Shown here in pieces: positions 1-7,743 of a stretch of 11,477 nucleotides of DNA. Position numbers and translations under genes: made by a program. Within the stretch, counting starts at the first letter, position 1; each line of letters begins with the position of its first letter. The notes below the pieces were generated by a model that saw nothing but the letters and a program-made list of their open reading frames with translations, did no database searches and was not told where the DNA came from. The stretch is taken from positions 1,556 through 13,032 of the forward strand of contig DCJS01000015.1 of the NCBI GenBank assembly GCA_002319955.1, read 5' to 3'. This stretch comes from Flavobacteriales bacterium UBA1694 (lineage in GTDB: Bacteria > Bacteroidota > Bacteroidia > Flavobacteriales > Weeksellaceae).

Positions 1-569
1 GTGCTCTTAAATTCGCTTGAAAGTTTTCCAAGTGAATAATTGGCAGAGTAGTAGTCTGAGAATTGTTCCGTTCCCCCAGAGTTGAGGTAGTTTTCCGTGT
101 AAAGTTTGAGTTTATTTAGGGGAATTATGCCCTCAGAAGCCGTTTCTAAAACCGTTGAATTTAGGTCCGTTGCATAGATTAAACTCTTGTGAAGTAGGTT
201 TAGTTCTTTCAAAAGTATGGCAATAGAATAGGCCTCTTCCCCCGTGCTGCACCCCGCCACCCAGATCCGGATAAAAGGATAGGTATTAAAGCGAGGTAAA
301 ATGTCCTCTCGAAGCGTTTTGTAAAACTCTGGATCCCGAAACATCTCTGTGACGTTAATGGTAATTTCTTCTAAAAACCGATTGAAATAATTTTTATCTG
401 TGCGAATTCGATAGCGGTATTCTGCAAAACTTACAAACTTATCTAAAGCGTAGAGTCTAAAGATTCGACGCTTTAAAGAGGCTCGAGAATAGCCCGTGAA
501 ATCGTACCCATACAATTCGAGAATGTCTGAGAGTAATAGGTCTATATGTGCCTCGTCGAATGGTTCCAC
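1..569 (-). CDS. CheR-type protein-glutamate O-methyltransferase, partial (C-terminus beyond left edge)
   Basis: SAM-dependent methyltransferase of the CheR family; relatives methylate glutamate side chains of chemoreceptors in the cytoplasm. The 189 residues present cover an N-terminal helical domain (about 10-70), the family signature INVTEMFRDP (71-80), the SAM-binding loop VAGCSTGEEAYS (104-115) and the ATDLN strand (133-137). The family is usually about 270-280 residues, so roughly the last third is off the window. The start is GTG at 569-567: the in-frame codon four triplets upstream is the stop of the preceding response regulator, and the next in-frame ATG (residue 76) lies inside the conserved signature. 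It follows that regulator by 9 bp and is probably translationally coupled to it. No chemoreceptor, CheA or CheW gene is nearby, so I infer a non-chemotaxis role. Bacteroidota often pair such a gene with cheB, which would lie further left. Family assignment is firm; the substrate is unknown. Confidence 0.93.
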   Translation of the reverse strand, partial: MEPFDEAHIDLLLSDILELYGYDFTGYSRASLKRRIFRLYALDKFVSFAEYRYRIRTDKNYFNRFLEEITINVTEMFRDPEFYKTLREDILPRFNTYPFIRIWVAGCSTGEEAYSIAILLKELNLLHKSLIYATDLNSTVLETASEGIIPLNKLKLYTENYLNSGGTEQFSDYYSANYSLGKLSSEFKS

Positions 570-578
570 AAGTGTAAT

Positions 579-950
579 TTAATAGTACTGTTGAAGTACG
601 TTTAGAAGTTGAAGTAAGTCCACGGGTTTAGAAAGGTAATCATCTGCGCCTGCCGCGAGGCATTTCTCCTTGTCTCCCGCCATGGCTTGGGCGGTCACGG
701 CTATCACCGGTAGGTTTTGCAGAGTTGGGTTGTCTTTAATTAGTCGAATCGCTTCGTAGCCATCCATTTCTGGCATCATCATATCGAGTAGAACCAAGGA
801 AATGCTGGGGTCCTTCTCTAAAATCTCAAAGCCTTTTTTTGCGCTCAGCGCCGAGACGCAAGGGAATTTTTTAGCCTTAAGTACAGCACTTAGGGCGTAG
901 ATGTTTTTACTATCGTCATCGATGATCAGAATTTTCTTTTCTTGCGTCAT
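579..950 (-). CDS. Single-domain (CheY-like) response regulator
   Basis: A 123-residue stand-alone receiver domain with no output domain. The acidic pocket is D11/D12, the phospho-acceptor is D56 in LDMMMPEMDG, the switch threonine is T86 and the conserved lysine is K108 in SKPVD; all are intact, so it should accept phosphate. I chose the ATG at 950-948. A longer reading back to 1070 would add 40 residues of low-complexity sequence that overlap the end of the upstream kinase in another frame and are not receiver-like. It starts 16 bp after the hybrid kinase stop, across an A-rich stretch, and ends 9 bp before cheR. It closely resembles the third receiver of the upstream kinase (about 55 of 119 positions identical in my hand alignment). 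It probably shuttles phosphate from the kinases to a partner such as the CheR/CheB pair; that partner is inferred. Confidence 0.93.
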   Translation of the reverse strand: MTQEKKILIIDDDSKNIYALSAVLKAKKFPCVSALSAKKGFEILEKDPSISLVLLDMMMPEMDGYEAIRLIKDNPTLQNLPVIAVTAQAMAGDKEKCLAAGADDYLSKPVDLLQLLNVLQQYY

Positions 951-966
951 TCCTTGTTTTTTTTTA

Positions 967-3900
967 TTAGTTTCGGTCGTATAACCAAACGCGCAGGAGC
1001 GAGACCAATTGGTCGAGATCAACGGGTTTTGATATATAATCGGAGGCGCCGGCCGCCATACACTTCTCACGGTCGCCCATCATGGCCTTGGAGGTCACAG
1101 CTAATATAGGAAGTCTTCGGTATTCAGGGTTTGCGCGGAGCCTAGCGATGGTCTCAAAACCGTCCATTTCGGGCATCATCATATCCATGAGTACAACATC
1201 CACCTCGGGGTGTGCTTTCACGACGTCAAGGGCCTCTTTGCCATCTAGCGCTGTTAAAACAACCATTCCATTAAGTTCTAAAGCTTTGGTAAGCGAGAAG
1301 ATGTTTCGAACATCGTCGTCTGCCACAAGCACCGTTTTTCCTTTTAAAATATTTCGAAGAACCCCTTGGGTATCGCCAAAGTCAGGTTTTATCTGTTTTC
1401 GATTCTTTTCTTCCACCAGATGCAAAAAAAGTTCGGCCTCATCTAAAATCCGTTGGTAGGAATGGGCTGTCTTAACGACAATGGAATCTGCATAGGTTTT
1501 AATACGGCTCTCCTCGCCTTTAGACAGGTTCTTACCCGTAAAAACAATAATGGGAAGTTTCTCAAGGCCTTGGTTTTCTTTGATTGTCTCTAAAGTCTCA
1601 TAGGCTGCTTGGTCCGGAACGCCCATATCGAGAATAACACAGTCCACCTCGTGGTTGGTGAGTGAATCAATACTCTGTCCCACATTCGCGGCAATCGTAT
1701 TTGAGATGGAATTCGTCGTTAAGAAATAGCTTAATGCTTTGGCATGTTGTGGATTTTCTTCCACGATCAGCACTTTTTTAGGGGATCGGCTAATGGCCTT
1801 TTCAAGGGTGTTAAAAATAACTTGCAGCTGCTCAAGGGCAAAGGGTTTGTTAATGAAGTCTACAGCGCCACGAAGAAGGCTCTCATGGCCAAACTTCATT
1901 GAGGACATGATGTGAACGGGAATGGGTTTGGTTTTCGGATTTGATTTAAGGGCTTCCATGACCTGCCAGCCGTCCATTATTGGGAGTTGAATGTCTAGTA
2001 GAATAGCTAAAGGATTAAAGTGCTCAGCCAGCTGAATTCCTTGATCTCCACGAACGGCCACCAGACCTTTGTAGCTTTTTTTTCTGGCATAGTCCAAAAG
2101 GATCTTTGCAAAGGCCGTATCGTCTTCAATAATAAGAATAACCTTGTCGCTCGCGGTAATCCCTTCGCGGTCATCGTCCACCGGTTCCGGGATATTTGGG
2201 GAAAGAAAACGTTTTGGACCAGCTTCGAGCGGCACTTCAGCTCGAATTGGCTCCACGTATTTAACTGGAGTCTCTGGGGTGGAAATTTCCTGGACTTTCG
2301 GGGTGTTAATTGGAATCGTTAAGGTGAATGTACTGCCTTTTCCCTCGGTGCTCGTAAGGGTTATTTCCCCACCTAGAAGTTTGGCGAGTTCTCGACTGAT
2401 GGAAAGTCCAAGGCCGGTGCCACCGTATTTGCGTTGAGTTGAACCGTCCGCCTGCTGGAATGCTTCAAACACCATATTGATTTTACTCTTTGCAATCCCA
2501 ATGCCTGTGTCTGTGACTTGGAACGACACAGTCCCCTGATCTTTATCCGCTGAAATAAGCAACGCTACTTTCCCTTCAGAGGTGAATTTTAAGGCATTGG
2601 ACACTAGATTTCGTAAAATTTGTTCAACTCTTAATTTGTCCGTGTAGAGCGTTTCGAGTTCAAGGTTCGAGGATTTAATCTCGAGGTCTAATTTCTTTTC
2701 TTTCGCTACTTCGCTAAAGAGCATTTTCATACTTTGGGTGATTTCCGCAAGTGGAACCACACTGAGCTCTAAACTCATTTTGCCAGACTCGATTTTTGAA
2801 AGGTCCAAGATTTCATCGATCAACGTGAGAAGGCCTTGACCCGAACTGTGAATAACCTCGGCGTATTCGATATACTGTTTTTCGAGCTCCTTGGTTTCCG
2901 TCATGAGCTTGGAGAGAAGAAGAATCGAATTTAGAGGGGTGCGAAGTTCATGCGACATGTTGGCAAGAAACTCCGTTTTGTACTTGGTGCTTTGCTCCAG
3001 AGCGATCGATTTTTGCTGCAGCTCTAAACTGTGCTGTTCAATCAGTGAATTTTGCTCCTCGAGCATGTGAGCACGCTCCTCAAGTTCTTGATTCGATTGC
3101 AGGAGCTCTTCTTGCTGGACCCGAAGTTCTTCTTCTGAGGCTAGGAGTTTTTGACTCTGGGCTTCCAATTCTGAATTAATGTTTTCAAGTTCCGATTGTT
3201 GGCTCATGAGCTCCTCACTTTGACTCTGTGTTTCTTCCAAAAGCTCTTGAAGCCTAATGCGATTCTGCGAGTCAAATAGGGACAGGCCAATGGTACTTGC
3301 GGAGCTGCGTAGAAATTCGAGTTCAATCTCGCTGTAAACTTGGGTCGTGGCAAGTTCCAAAACACCCAATGGGATGTTGTGGCGCGTGAGGGGAAGGATA
3401 ATAAGGTTGACTGGAATGGTGTTGCCCGTGGCAAAGCTCACCAAAGGAGCATCTGGATGGGATTTTTCCAGGAAAATCTCGCGCCTTGATTGGAAGGCCT
3501 GGCCCACGAGTCCCTCACCAATTTGCAGTTTTTTTTGAAGCCTTTGAGGATCTACCGCAAAACCGCCTTGTAAATGAAGGTGGTGGTCTTGCTCTTGGAA
3601 GAGGTAAAGGGCCCCTACGGAACTGCGGGTTTTGCTTGTTAGGAATTCTAGAATTTCCTGAGACAAAGTTTCAAGGCTTTTTTCGCCCATCATGCGCTCC
3701 GCGAGCTGCGCGCTTGTCGCGCTTAGCCATTGTTTTTGCTCTAAGAGCGTAAAGCTGGACTTAAGGGACTCGGCCATATGGTTTAAAGATCCAGAAACGC
3801 TACCCAGCGTGTCTGTGGCATTTTGGTCCCACACAATATTATAATCACCGGTCGAGATTTTCTCAGCCACCTGTTCAATAGCTAAAAGGCGGTTTTCGCT

Positions 3901-4557
3901 CTCACTGTTTTTTTGTTCAAGTTTCTCAGTAAGTGCGCGCGATCTTTGGTAGCTCTGTGAGATTTTTCTAAAATAATAAAAGGTGATTATAAAGGCCAGA
4001 ACCGAGGAGGCAATAATTAGGTAGGGTGTGAAGGAGGCAAATTGGTTCATTTGTCCTGTGCGCTGAGCCAAAAGCATATTTTCCTCATTTTTCATATGGA
4101 TGATGATTTGGCGGATCTCATCCATAATGGCTTTGCCCTCCACAATATTTTGTGTGGTGGTTGACGAGTGGAGGTTCTGGAGCTCCAGGTTGCGGTCTAA
4201 AATTCGGATTCGGTTTTCGAGGGCTAGGGAAAGGGCCTGATAATTTTGCCTCTGGGTTTTTGTGTCGCTTAATTCCTTTGGTAGGGCCTCAAGAGCGGTC
4301 TGTATTTGCCTTTTTCCCTCTTTGTAGGGTTCTAAAAACTGCGCATCATGCGTAAGAAGGTAGCCTCGTTGAGTGGTTTCGGTATCCTTTATAATGGAGA
4401 GTACGCCGTGAATATTGGCAATCGTTTCGCTACTTTCTGTGACGTCCTGGGCACTATGAATTAAGTTCTTAATGCTTAGGTACGATGCAAGGGAACTCAC
4501 AAGAAGGATGACTAGGGCAAGCCCAATACCGTATAGAAAATTTGATTTGTAGTTCAT
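967..4557 (-). CDS. Membrane hybrid histidine kinase: CHASE3-HAMP-GAF-HisKA-HATPase-REC-REC-REC
   Basis: A 1196-residue sensor kinase of the inner membrane. In order: TM1 (about 8-28); a periplasmic CHASE3 domain (30-175) with the DTETTQRGYLL signature; TM2 (176-196); a HAMP-like linker (197-270); GAF (about 285-428); a long Glu/Gln/Leu-rich coiled coil (430-525); HisKA with phospho-acceptor H536 in MSHELRTP; and HATPase with N654 (N box), DTGIG (683-687) and the GGTGLGL lid (712-718). Three receivers follow, with phospho-acceptors D855, D977 and D1125 and lysines K904, K1029 and K1177. REC1 and REC3 are canonical. REC2 is a divergent subtype (EE in place of the acidic DD, DMGVPDQ instead of DMxMPxMDG) but keeps Asp, Thr1007 and Lys. 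The ATG start is at 4557-4555, 16 bp after the upstream kinase gene. Without an Hpt domain, direct HisKA-to-REC transfer, or REC domains used as sinks or for regulation, seems likely. The CHASE3 ligand is unknown. Confidence 0.95.
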   Translation of the reverse strand: MNYKSNFLYGIGLALVILLVSSLASYLSIKNLIHSAQDVTESSETIANIHGVLSIIKDTETTQRGYLLTHDAQFLEPYKEGKRQIQTALEALPKELSDTKTQRQNYQALSLALENRIRILDRNLELQNLHSSTTTQNIVEGKAIMDEIRQIIIHMKNEENMLLAQRTGQMNQFASFTPYLIIASSVLAFIITFYYFRKISQSYQRSRALTEKLEQKNSESENRLLAIEQVAEKISTGDYNIVWDQNATDTLGSVSGSLNHMAESLKSSFTLLEQKQWLSATSAQLAERMMGEKSLETLSQEILEFLTSKTRSSVGALYLFQEQDHHLHLQGGFAVDPQRLQKKLQIGEGLVGQAFQSRREIFLEKSHPDAPLVSFATGNTIPVNLIILPLTRHNIPLGVLELATTQVYSEIELEFLRSSASTIGLSLFDSQNRIRLQELLEETQSQSEELMSQQSELENINSELEAQSQKLLASEEELRVQQEELLQSNQELEERAHMLEEQNSLIEQHSLELQQKSIALEQSTKYKTEFLANMSHELRTPLNSILLLSKLMTETKELEKQYIEYAEVIHSSGQGLLTLIDEILDLSKIESGKMSLELSVVPLAEITQSMKMLFSEVAKEKKLDLEIKSSNLELETLYTDKLRVEQILRNLVSNALKFTSEGKVALLISADKDQGTVSFQVTDTGIGIAKSKINMVFEAFQQADGSTQRKYGGTGLGLSISRELAKLLGGEITLTSTEGKGSTFTLTIPINTPKVQEISTPETPVKYVEPIRAEVPLEAGPKRFLSPNIPEPVDDDREGITASDKVILIIEDDTAFAKILLDYARKKSYKGLVAVRGDQGIQLAEHFNPLAILLDIQLPIMDGWQVMEALKSNPKTKPIPVHIMSSMKFGHESLLRGAVDFINKPFALEQLQVIFNTLEKAISRSPKKVLIVEENPQHAKALSYFLTTNSISNTIAANVGQSIDSLTNHEVDCVILDMGVPDQAAYETLETIKENQGLEKLPIIVFTGKNLSKGEESRIKTYADSIVVKTAHSYQRILDEAELFLHLVEEKNRKQIKPDFGDTQGVLRNILKGKTVLVADDDVRNIFSLTKALELNGMVVLTALDGKEALDVVKAHPEVDVVLMDMMMPEMDGFETIARLRANPEYRRLPILAVTSKAMMGDREKCMAAGASDYISKPVDLDQLVSLLRVWLYDRN

Positions 4558-4573
4558 AAACGTTTTATTAGCC

Positions 4574-5704
4574 TTAAGAAGGATTCTGTGGCATGCTTTC
4601 AGTTAATGGAATAGTAAAGTAAAATTCAGAACCCTGCCCAATTTTAGACTTTACTCCGATGGTGCCTTGGTGGCGCTCAATGATTTCTTTACAGATGTAC
4701 AGGCCAATGCCAAGCCCTTGAAAACGCTCAGAGGATTCCTCGATGCGGTAAAATTTATCAAATACTTTTTTGCAGTCTTCCGCGCTCATGCCAATGCCTT
4801 TATCGCGAACCGAGAAAAAGAATTGGTTGTCTTTTTTAGCACAGGTGATTAGAACTAGCGTTTCTCCAGGGGCGTATTTAATTGCGTTAGTGAGAAAGTT
4901 TATTACGACTTGTTCCAGGCGGTTTTCGTCCCCGTAGATAAGATCATCGAACTGCGTTTCAAAGCGGAACTCAATCGAAGGATTCGAAGGCTGCATCACT
5001 TCAAAAACCTGATTAAGAAGTTTTTTCATGCAGAAACTGTGCATGTTAAGGCGCATTTTCCCACCCTCGATTTTGGAAATGTCTAACAAATCGGATATCA
5101 GGTGGTTTAATTTTTCAATTTGATTTTGCACTTTTGTAAGGCGCAGTTTGGTCGTCTCGATGTCCCCTTTGTTTAAGCTCCGCTCCATGAGTTGAATATA
5201 GCCCTTGACGCTGGTCATCGGTGTTTTCAGTTCATGGCTGGCGATGCTGATAAACTCGTCCTTTTTGCGCTCTGCATTTTTTCGGGTTTCAATTTCTTCC
5301 CTTAAGGTGTCTTGCATAAGCCCCAGGGCGCGGCTTTGCTCGTAGATTCGGTAAAATGTTTTGACCTTAAGTAGAAGGATATCCATGTCCACCGGCTTGG
5401 TAATGTAATCCAGTCCTCCCGAGGAGTAGCCCCGGGTAATAAGATTTAAATTGGCGCTCGCGGCAGATAAAAATATAATGGCTGTTTCCTTGGCCTTTGC
5501 AAACCCCGAAATGGCCTCTGCAACTTCAAATCCATCCATCTCAGGCATTTGCACGTCCAGAATTATAAGGACATACGACTGCTTTAAAATCTTTTTGAGA
5601 GCCTCTTTTCCTGAACAGGCCGTGTCTACTGCAAACTTATTCTTTTCCAGTACTAATTTTAAAGCAATGATGTTTTGCGGGGAGTCGTCTACAATTAGAA
5701 TCAT
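4574..5704 (-). CDS. Soluble response regulator-histidine kinase (REC-HisKA-HATPase)
   Basis: A 376-residue cytoplasmic protein with an N-terminal receiver fused to a kinase core. The receiver has D6/D7, phospho-acceptor D50 in LDVQMPEMDG, S80 at the switch position and K103 in TKPVD. A short helix linker (115-148) leads to HisKA with H157 in ASHELKTP. The HATPase follows, with N273 in TNAIKYAPG, DKGIG (301-305) and the QGLGIGL lid (329-335). There are no transmembrane segments, so its kinase activity is probably gated by phosphorylation of its own receiver. I chose ATG 5704-5702 because the receiver's first strand (ILIVDDSP) begins right there; a GTG at 5764-5762 would add 20 residues with no receiver-like content. 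It is the first gene of the minus-strand signalling operon and may take phosphate from, or pass it to, the larger hybrid kinase downstream; that is inference. Confidence 0.93.
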   Translation of the reverse strand: MILIVDDSPQNIIALKLVLEKNKFAVDTACSGKEALKKILKQSYVLIILDVQMPEMDGFEVAEAISGFAKAKETAIIFLSAASANLNLITRGYSSGGLDYITKPVDMDILLLKVKTFYRIYEQSRALGLMQDTLREEIETRKNAERKKDEFISIASHELKTPMTSVKGYIQLMERSLNKGDIETTKLRLTKVQNQIEKLNHLISDLLDISKIEGGKMRLNMHSFCMKKLLNQVFEVMQPSNPSIEFRFETQFDDLIYGDENRLEQVVINFLTNAIKYAPGETLVLITCAKKDNQFFFSVRDKGIGMSAEDCKKVFDKFYRIEESSERFQGLGIGLYICKEIIERHQGTIGVKSKIGQGSEFYFTIPLTESMPQNPS

Positions 5705-5985
5705 GAGTCCAAGATGGGTATCCGTTTTTAAGTTGATGCAAGATAATACTTTTGCGCACTTCACCCTCTTATATAATTTCCCTTTTTTACTTCATTTCTT
5801 GAACTTTTTTGCTCTAGCCTTAGAAACCGTTCATTTGCTTGTCCCACTTAAAGCCTAAAGAAATCTAAACGGCTCGTTTCGTCTTCATTAGAGAAGGTCA
5901 CGCCTTCAAATGAAAAAAATGAACAGAAATGCCATGGTGCATTGAGGGGTTTTTCTGTATATTTACCTATCATTTGTTTATTAGT
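5705..5985. promoter_or_regulatory. Divergent intergenic region between the signalling operon and the thioredoxin operon
   Basis: This 281-bp AT-rich spacer is the largest non-coding stretch here and must carry promoters for both flanking operons. I find no exact TAnnTTTG in either direction. Near misses are TATCATTTG (5968-5976, plus strand, one base too long, TTG 23 bp upstream), TATATTTA (5958-5965, plus) and TATCTTGC at 5739-5746 read on the minus strand. A short perfect inverted repeat, AAACG-GCT-CGTTT (5867-5879), is too small to call an operator. The frames crossing it look non-coding. Confidence 0.5.
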
Positions 5986-7161
5986 ATGAGTAAAATCTTA
6001 GCCCTGGTGTCGCTATTTCTTTGCGTGATGGGCCTGGCAAATCAAGGTATTGATTTTGAAAAGAGCTCGTTTTCAGAGCTTTTAAAGAAGGCCGATGCAG
6101 AGGATAAATTGATTTTTATTGATGCCTACGCCGTGTGGTGTGGCCCCTGCAAACTCATGGCTAAAAACGTCTTTCCGGATTCTGAGGTTGGCGCATTTTA
6201 CAATTCAAGTTTTATCAACGTTCAGATGGATATGGAGAAAGGCGAGGGGAAAGACCTTGCCATCACCTATGACGTAAAAACGTTTCCACATTACCTTTTT
6301 TTAGATTCCAAGGGCGAGGTGCTCTTAAGAGGGTACGGGTATTTAAATAAAGAGGCTTTTTTGAAACTGGGTGCCAAGGCACTTGCTGAGCGAAAGCAAG
6401 GCAGTTTAAAAGAGCGATTTGAAAAGGGGGAGACCGATTTGGTTTTCTTAATGGATACCAGTAAAAAATATTTAGAAAAGGACCCTGAGTTTGCTAAGAA
6501 AGTCAGTGAGCGCTATTTTACGTTAAAGCCGATCGGGCCGTATTCACATGACGAAATTGCCTTACTTCTTTCCTGTGTGGATAGGACTGCAGACCCCAAT
6601 TTTGAGGTGCTTGTAAGCAACCGAAAAATGATCCAAGAGCTTTTGCCAAAAGACATCTACGAATCGTTTGAATCCCGCGTGCGGCTAAATTCTCTTGCCG
6701 TTGAGTCCATGGATTTGGAACAAGGGGTCCTGAATGAGGCCCTTTTTTTGAACGGGGCTACCAAACTTTTGGGAAGACAGCGCGCAAAGGAAGAACTCGA
6801 ACATTTGGCTATAAATTTTTATCCGTCCATTGGGGATTTTGACTCGTATGAGTCGGCCGCTCTTGCGCATTTAGAAACTGGGCAAGCGAGTGAGAGCGCG
6901 GAGCTGGATCAGGCCTGCTATTTATTTTGGCAGCATATCGCTAATCCCGACTCCCTAGCTCAGGCAGTTCTCTGGGCCACGGAATCGATTGAGCGCGAAG
7001 CCCGCGTAGAGAATACCTACATTTTGGCTCTGCTTCATCAAAAATTGGGCAACCGCCAGATGGCTGCCGAGCAGGCGCAAATTGCCTTGGCCCTTGTTAA
7101 GAACCAAGGGGAAGACCCTTCTTTTGTATTGGAATTACTCACCGAGTTGGAAGAAAGTTAA
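5986..7161 (+). CDS. Secreted thioredoxin-like protein with C-terminal helical (TPR-like) extension
   Basis: A 391-residue protein with an N-terminal signal peptide (about 1-20, hydrophobic core ILALVSLFLCVMGLA), so periplasmic or surface-exposed. The thioredoxin fold spans about 22-135, with the redox motif WCGPC (C52, C55) and the cis-proline P101 in TFPHY. A canonical thioredoxin is about 105 residues. The extra 250 residues look helical, and 331-375 (ending near QMAAEQAQIALALVK) resembles a TPR-type hairpin. The ATG at 5986 was preferred over one at 5929 because it places the signal peptide at the very N-terminus. First gene of a three-gene operon: its TAA overlaps the next ATG by one base (TAATG). 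Likely role: thiol-disulfide chemistry on an envelope protein, perhaps with a partner bound by the tail; the substrate is unknown. The fold and active site are firm. Confidence 0.9.
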   Translation: MSKILALVSLFLCVMGLANQGIDFEKSSFSELLKKADAEDKLIFIDAYAVWCGPCKLMAKNVFPDSEVGAFYNSSFINVQMDMEKGEGKDLAITYDVKTFPHYLFLDSKGEVLLRGYGYLNKEAFLKLGAKALAERKQGSLKERFEKGETDLVFLMDTSKKYLEKDPEFAKKVSERYFTLKPIGPYSHDEIALLLSCVDRTADPNFEVLVSNRKMIQELLPKDIYESFESRVRLNSLAVESMDLEQGVLNEALFLNGATKLLGRQRAKEELEHLAINFYPSIGDFDSYESAALAHLETGQASESAELDQACYLFWQHIANPDSLAQAVLWATESIEREARVENTYILALLHQKLGNRQMAAEQAQIALALVKNQGEDPSFVLELLTELEES

Positions 7162-7742
7162 TGAGACGATTTACCAGCCTTCTGCTCGCACTAAGCCTTG
7201 GAGCTCTTTCGGCCCAGGAGTCCGATTCGCCCAAAAGTCTTTATTTGAAAGGGAACGCCCTTTTAGCCCCGGTGCTCATTTTTAATGTCGGGGCGGAGTA
7301 TCAGCTCTCACAGCGCCAAACCCTTCAAGTGGACGCTCTAGTATCCCCCTGGAAGTCCTTTCGGGGAAACCACATGCAAGTTTATATGGGGCATGTTGAG
7401 GGAAGGCACTACTTTAGATCCGCCTTTGATGGACTCTATGTCGGGGTAAATGCCGGCTTTGGCCTTTTCGACTTAACGAAGTGGAATTACCTGGGAACGG
7501 ATAAGTTTCAGCGTGGGTTTAACTTCATGTTTGGCGCGAGTTTAGGTTATCAGTGGCAACTAAATGAAAAGTGGAACTTGGACGCCTTTTTAGGCGGGGG
7601 CACAAGCCAGGGTCTCTACCATGGCTACGAACAGGTCCCTCCCGATTCGTGGATTCGCTACGATGAGGCCGAGAAATGGAATAAAAGCGGCGAGTGGCTT
7701 CCCTACCGTGGGGGGCTGATGGTCTCTTATAAACTGAATTAG
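7161..7742 (+). CDS. DUF3575-family outer-membrane beta-barrel-like protein
   Basis: A 193-residue exported protein. A signal peptide (1-18, ending LGALSA before QESD) precedes alternating hydrophobic strands typical of a small barrel. Family-like features are the N-terminal strand with FNVGAEYQLS (41-50), VSPWK (61-65), EGRHYF (80-85) followed by GLYVGVNAGFG (91-101), and the closing strand GLMVSYKLN at the C-terminus. DUF3575 proteins are common in Bacteroidota, are usually about 180-220 residues long and have no settled function. The ATG overlaps the stop of the thioredoxin-like gene by one base, implying coupled translation. Unlike some family members it has no OmpA-like peptidoglycan-binding domain. 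Pairing with a periplasmic thiol-redox protein is suggestive, but the mature protein contains no cysteine, so it is unlikely to be the disulfide substrate. Confidence 0.85.
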   Translation: MRRFTSLLLALSLGALSAQESDSPKSLYLKGNALLAPVLIFNVGAEYQLSQRQTLQVDALVSPWKSFRGNHMQVYMGHVEGRHYFRSAFDGLYVGVNAGFGLFDLTKWNYLGTDKFQRGFNFMFGASLGYQWQLNEKWNLDAFLGGGTSQGLYHGYEQVPPDSWIRYDEAEKWNKSGEWLPYRGGLMVSYKLN

Positions 7743-7743
7743 T

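Noticed and set aside
951..1070. 40-residue N-terminal extension of the single-domain response regulator
   Set aside because: It overlaps the end of the hybrid kinase in another frame and has no receiver-like or signal sequence; the ATG at 950 starts directly before the first receiver strand.
2020..2437. Two overlapping plus-strand open frames antisense to the hybrid kinase
   Set aside because: They lie opposite a well-conserved kinase domain, overlap each other and have no recognisable protein features.
3204..3752. Overlapping short open frames on both strands within the GAF and coiled-coil region
   Set aside because: Shadows of the hybrid kinase; the low-complexity coiled-coil codons keep other frames open.
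5451..5858. Plus-strand open frame of 135 codons running into the divergent spacer
   Set aside because: Most of it is antisense to the conserved receiver domain of the soluble kinase; the part in the spacer is a hydrophobic stretch from T-rich DNA and not a convincing gene.
5867..5879. Inverted repeat AAACG-GCT-CGTTT as an operator or terminator
   Set aside because: Only 5 bp per arm with no T-tract; expected by chance in AT-rich DNA.
5986..6045. Possible lipoprotein signal in the thioredoxin-like protein (Cys13)
   Set aside because: The preceding residues FL do not fit a lipobox and the hydrophobic core continues past the cysteine.
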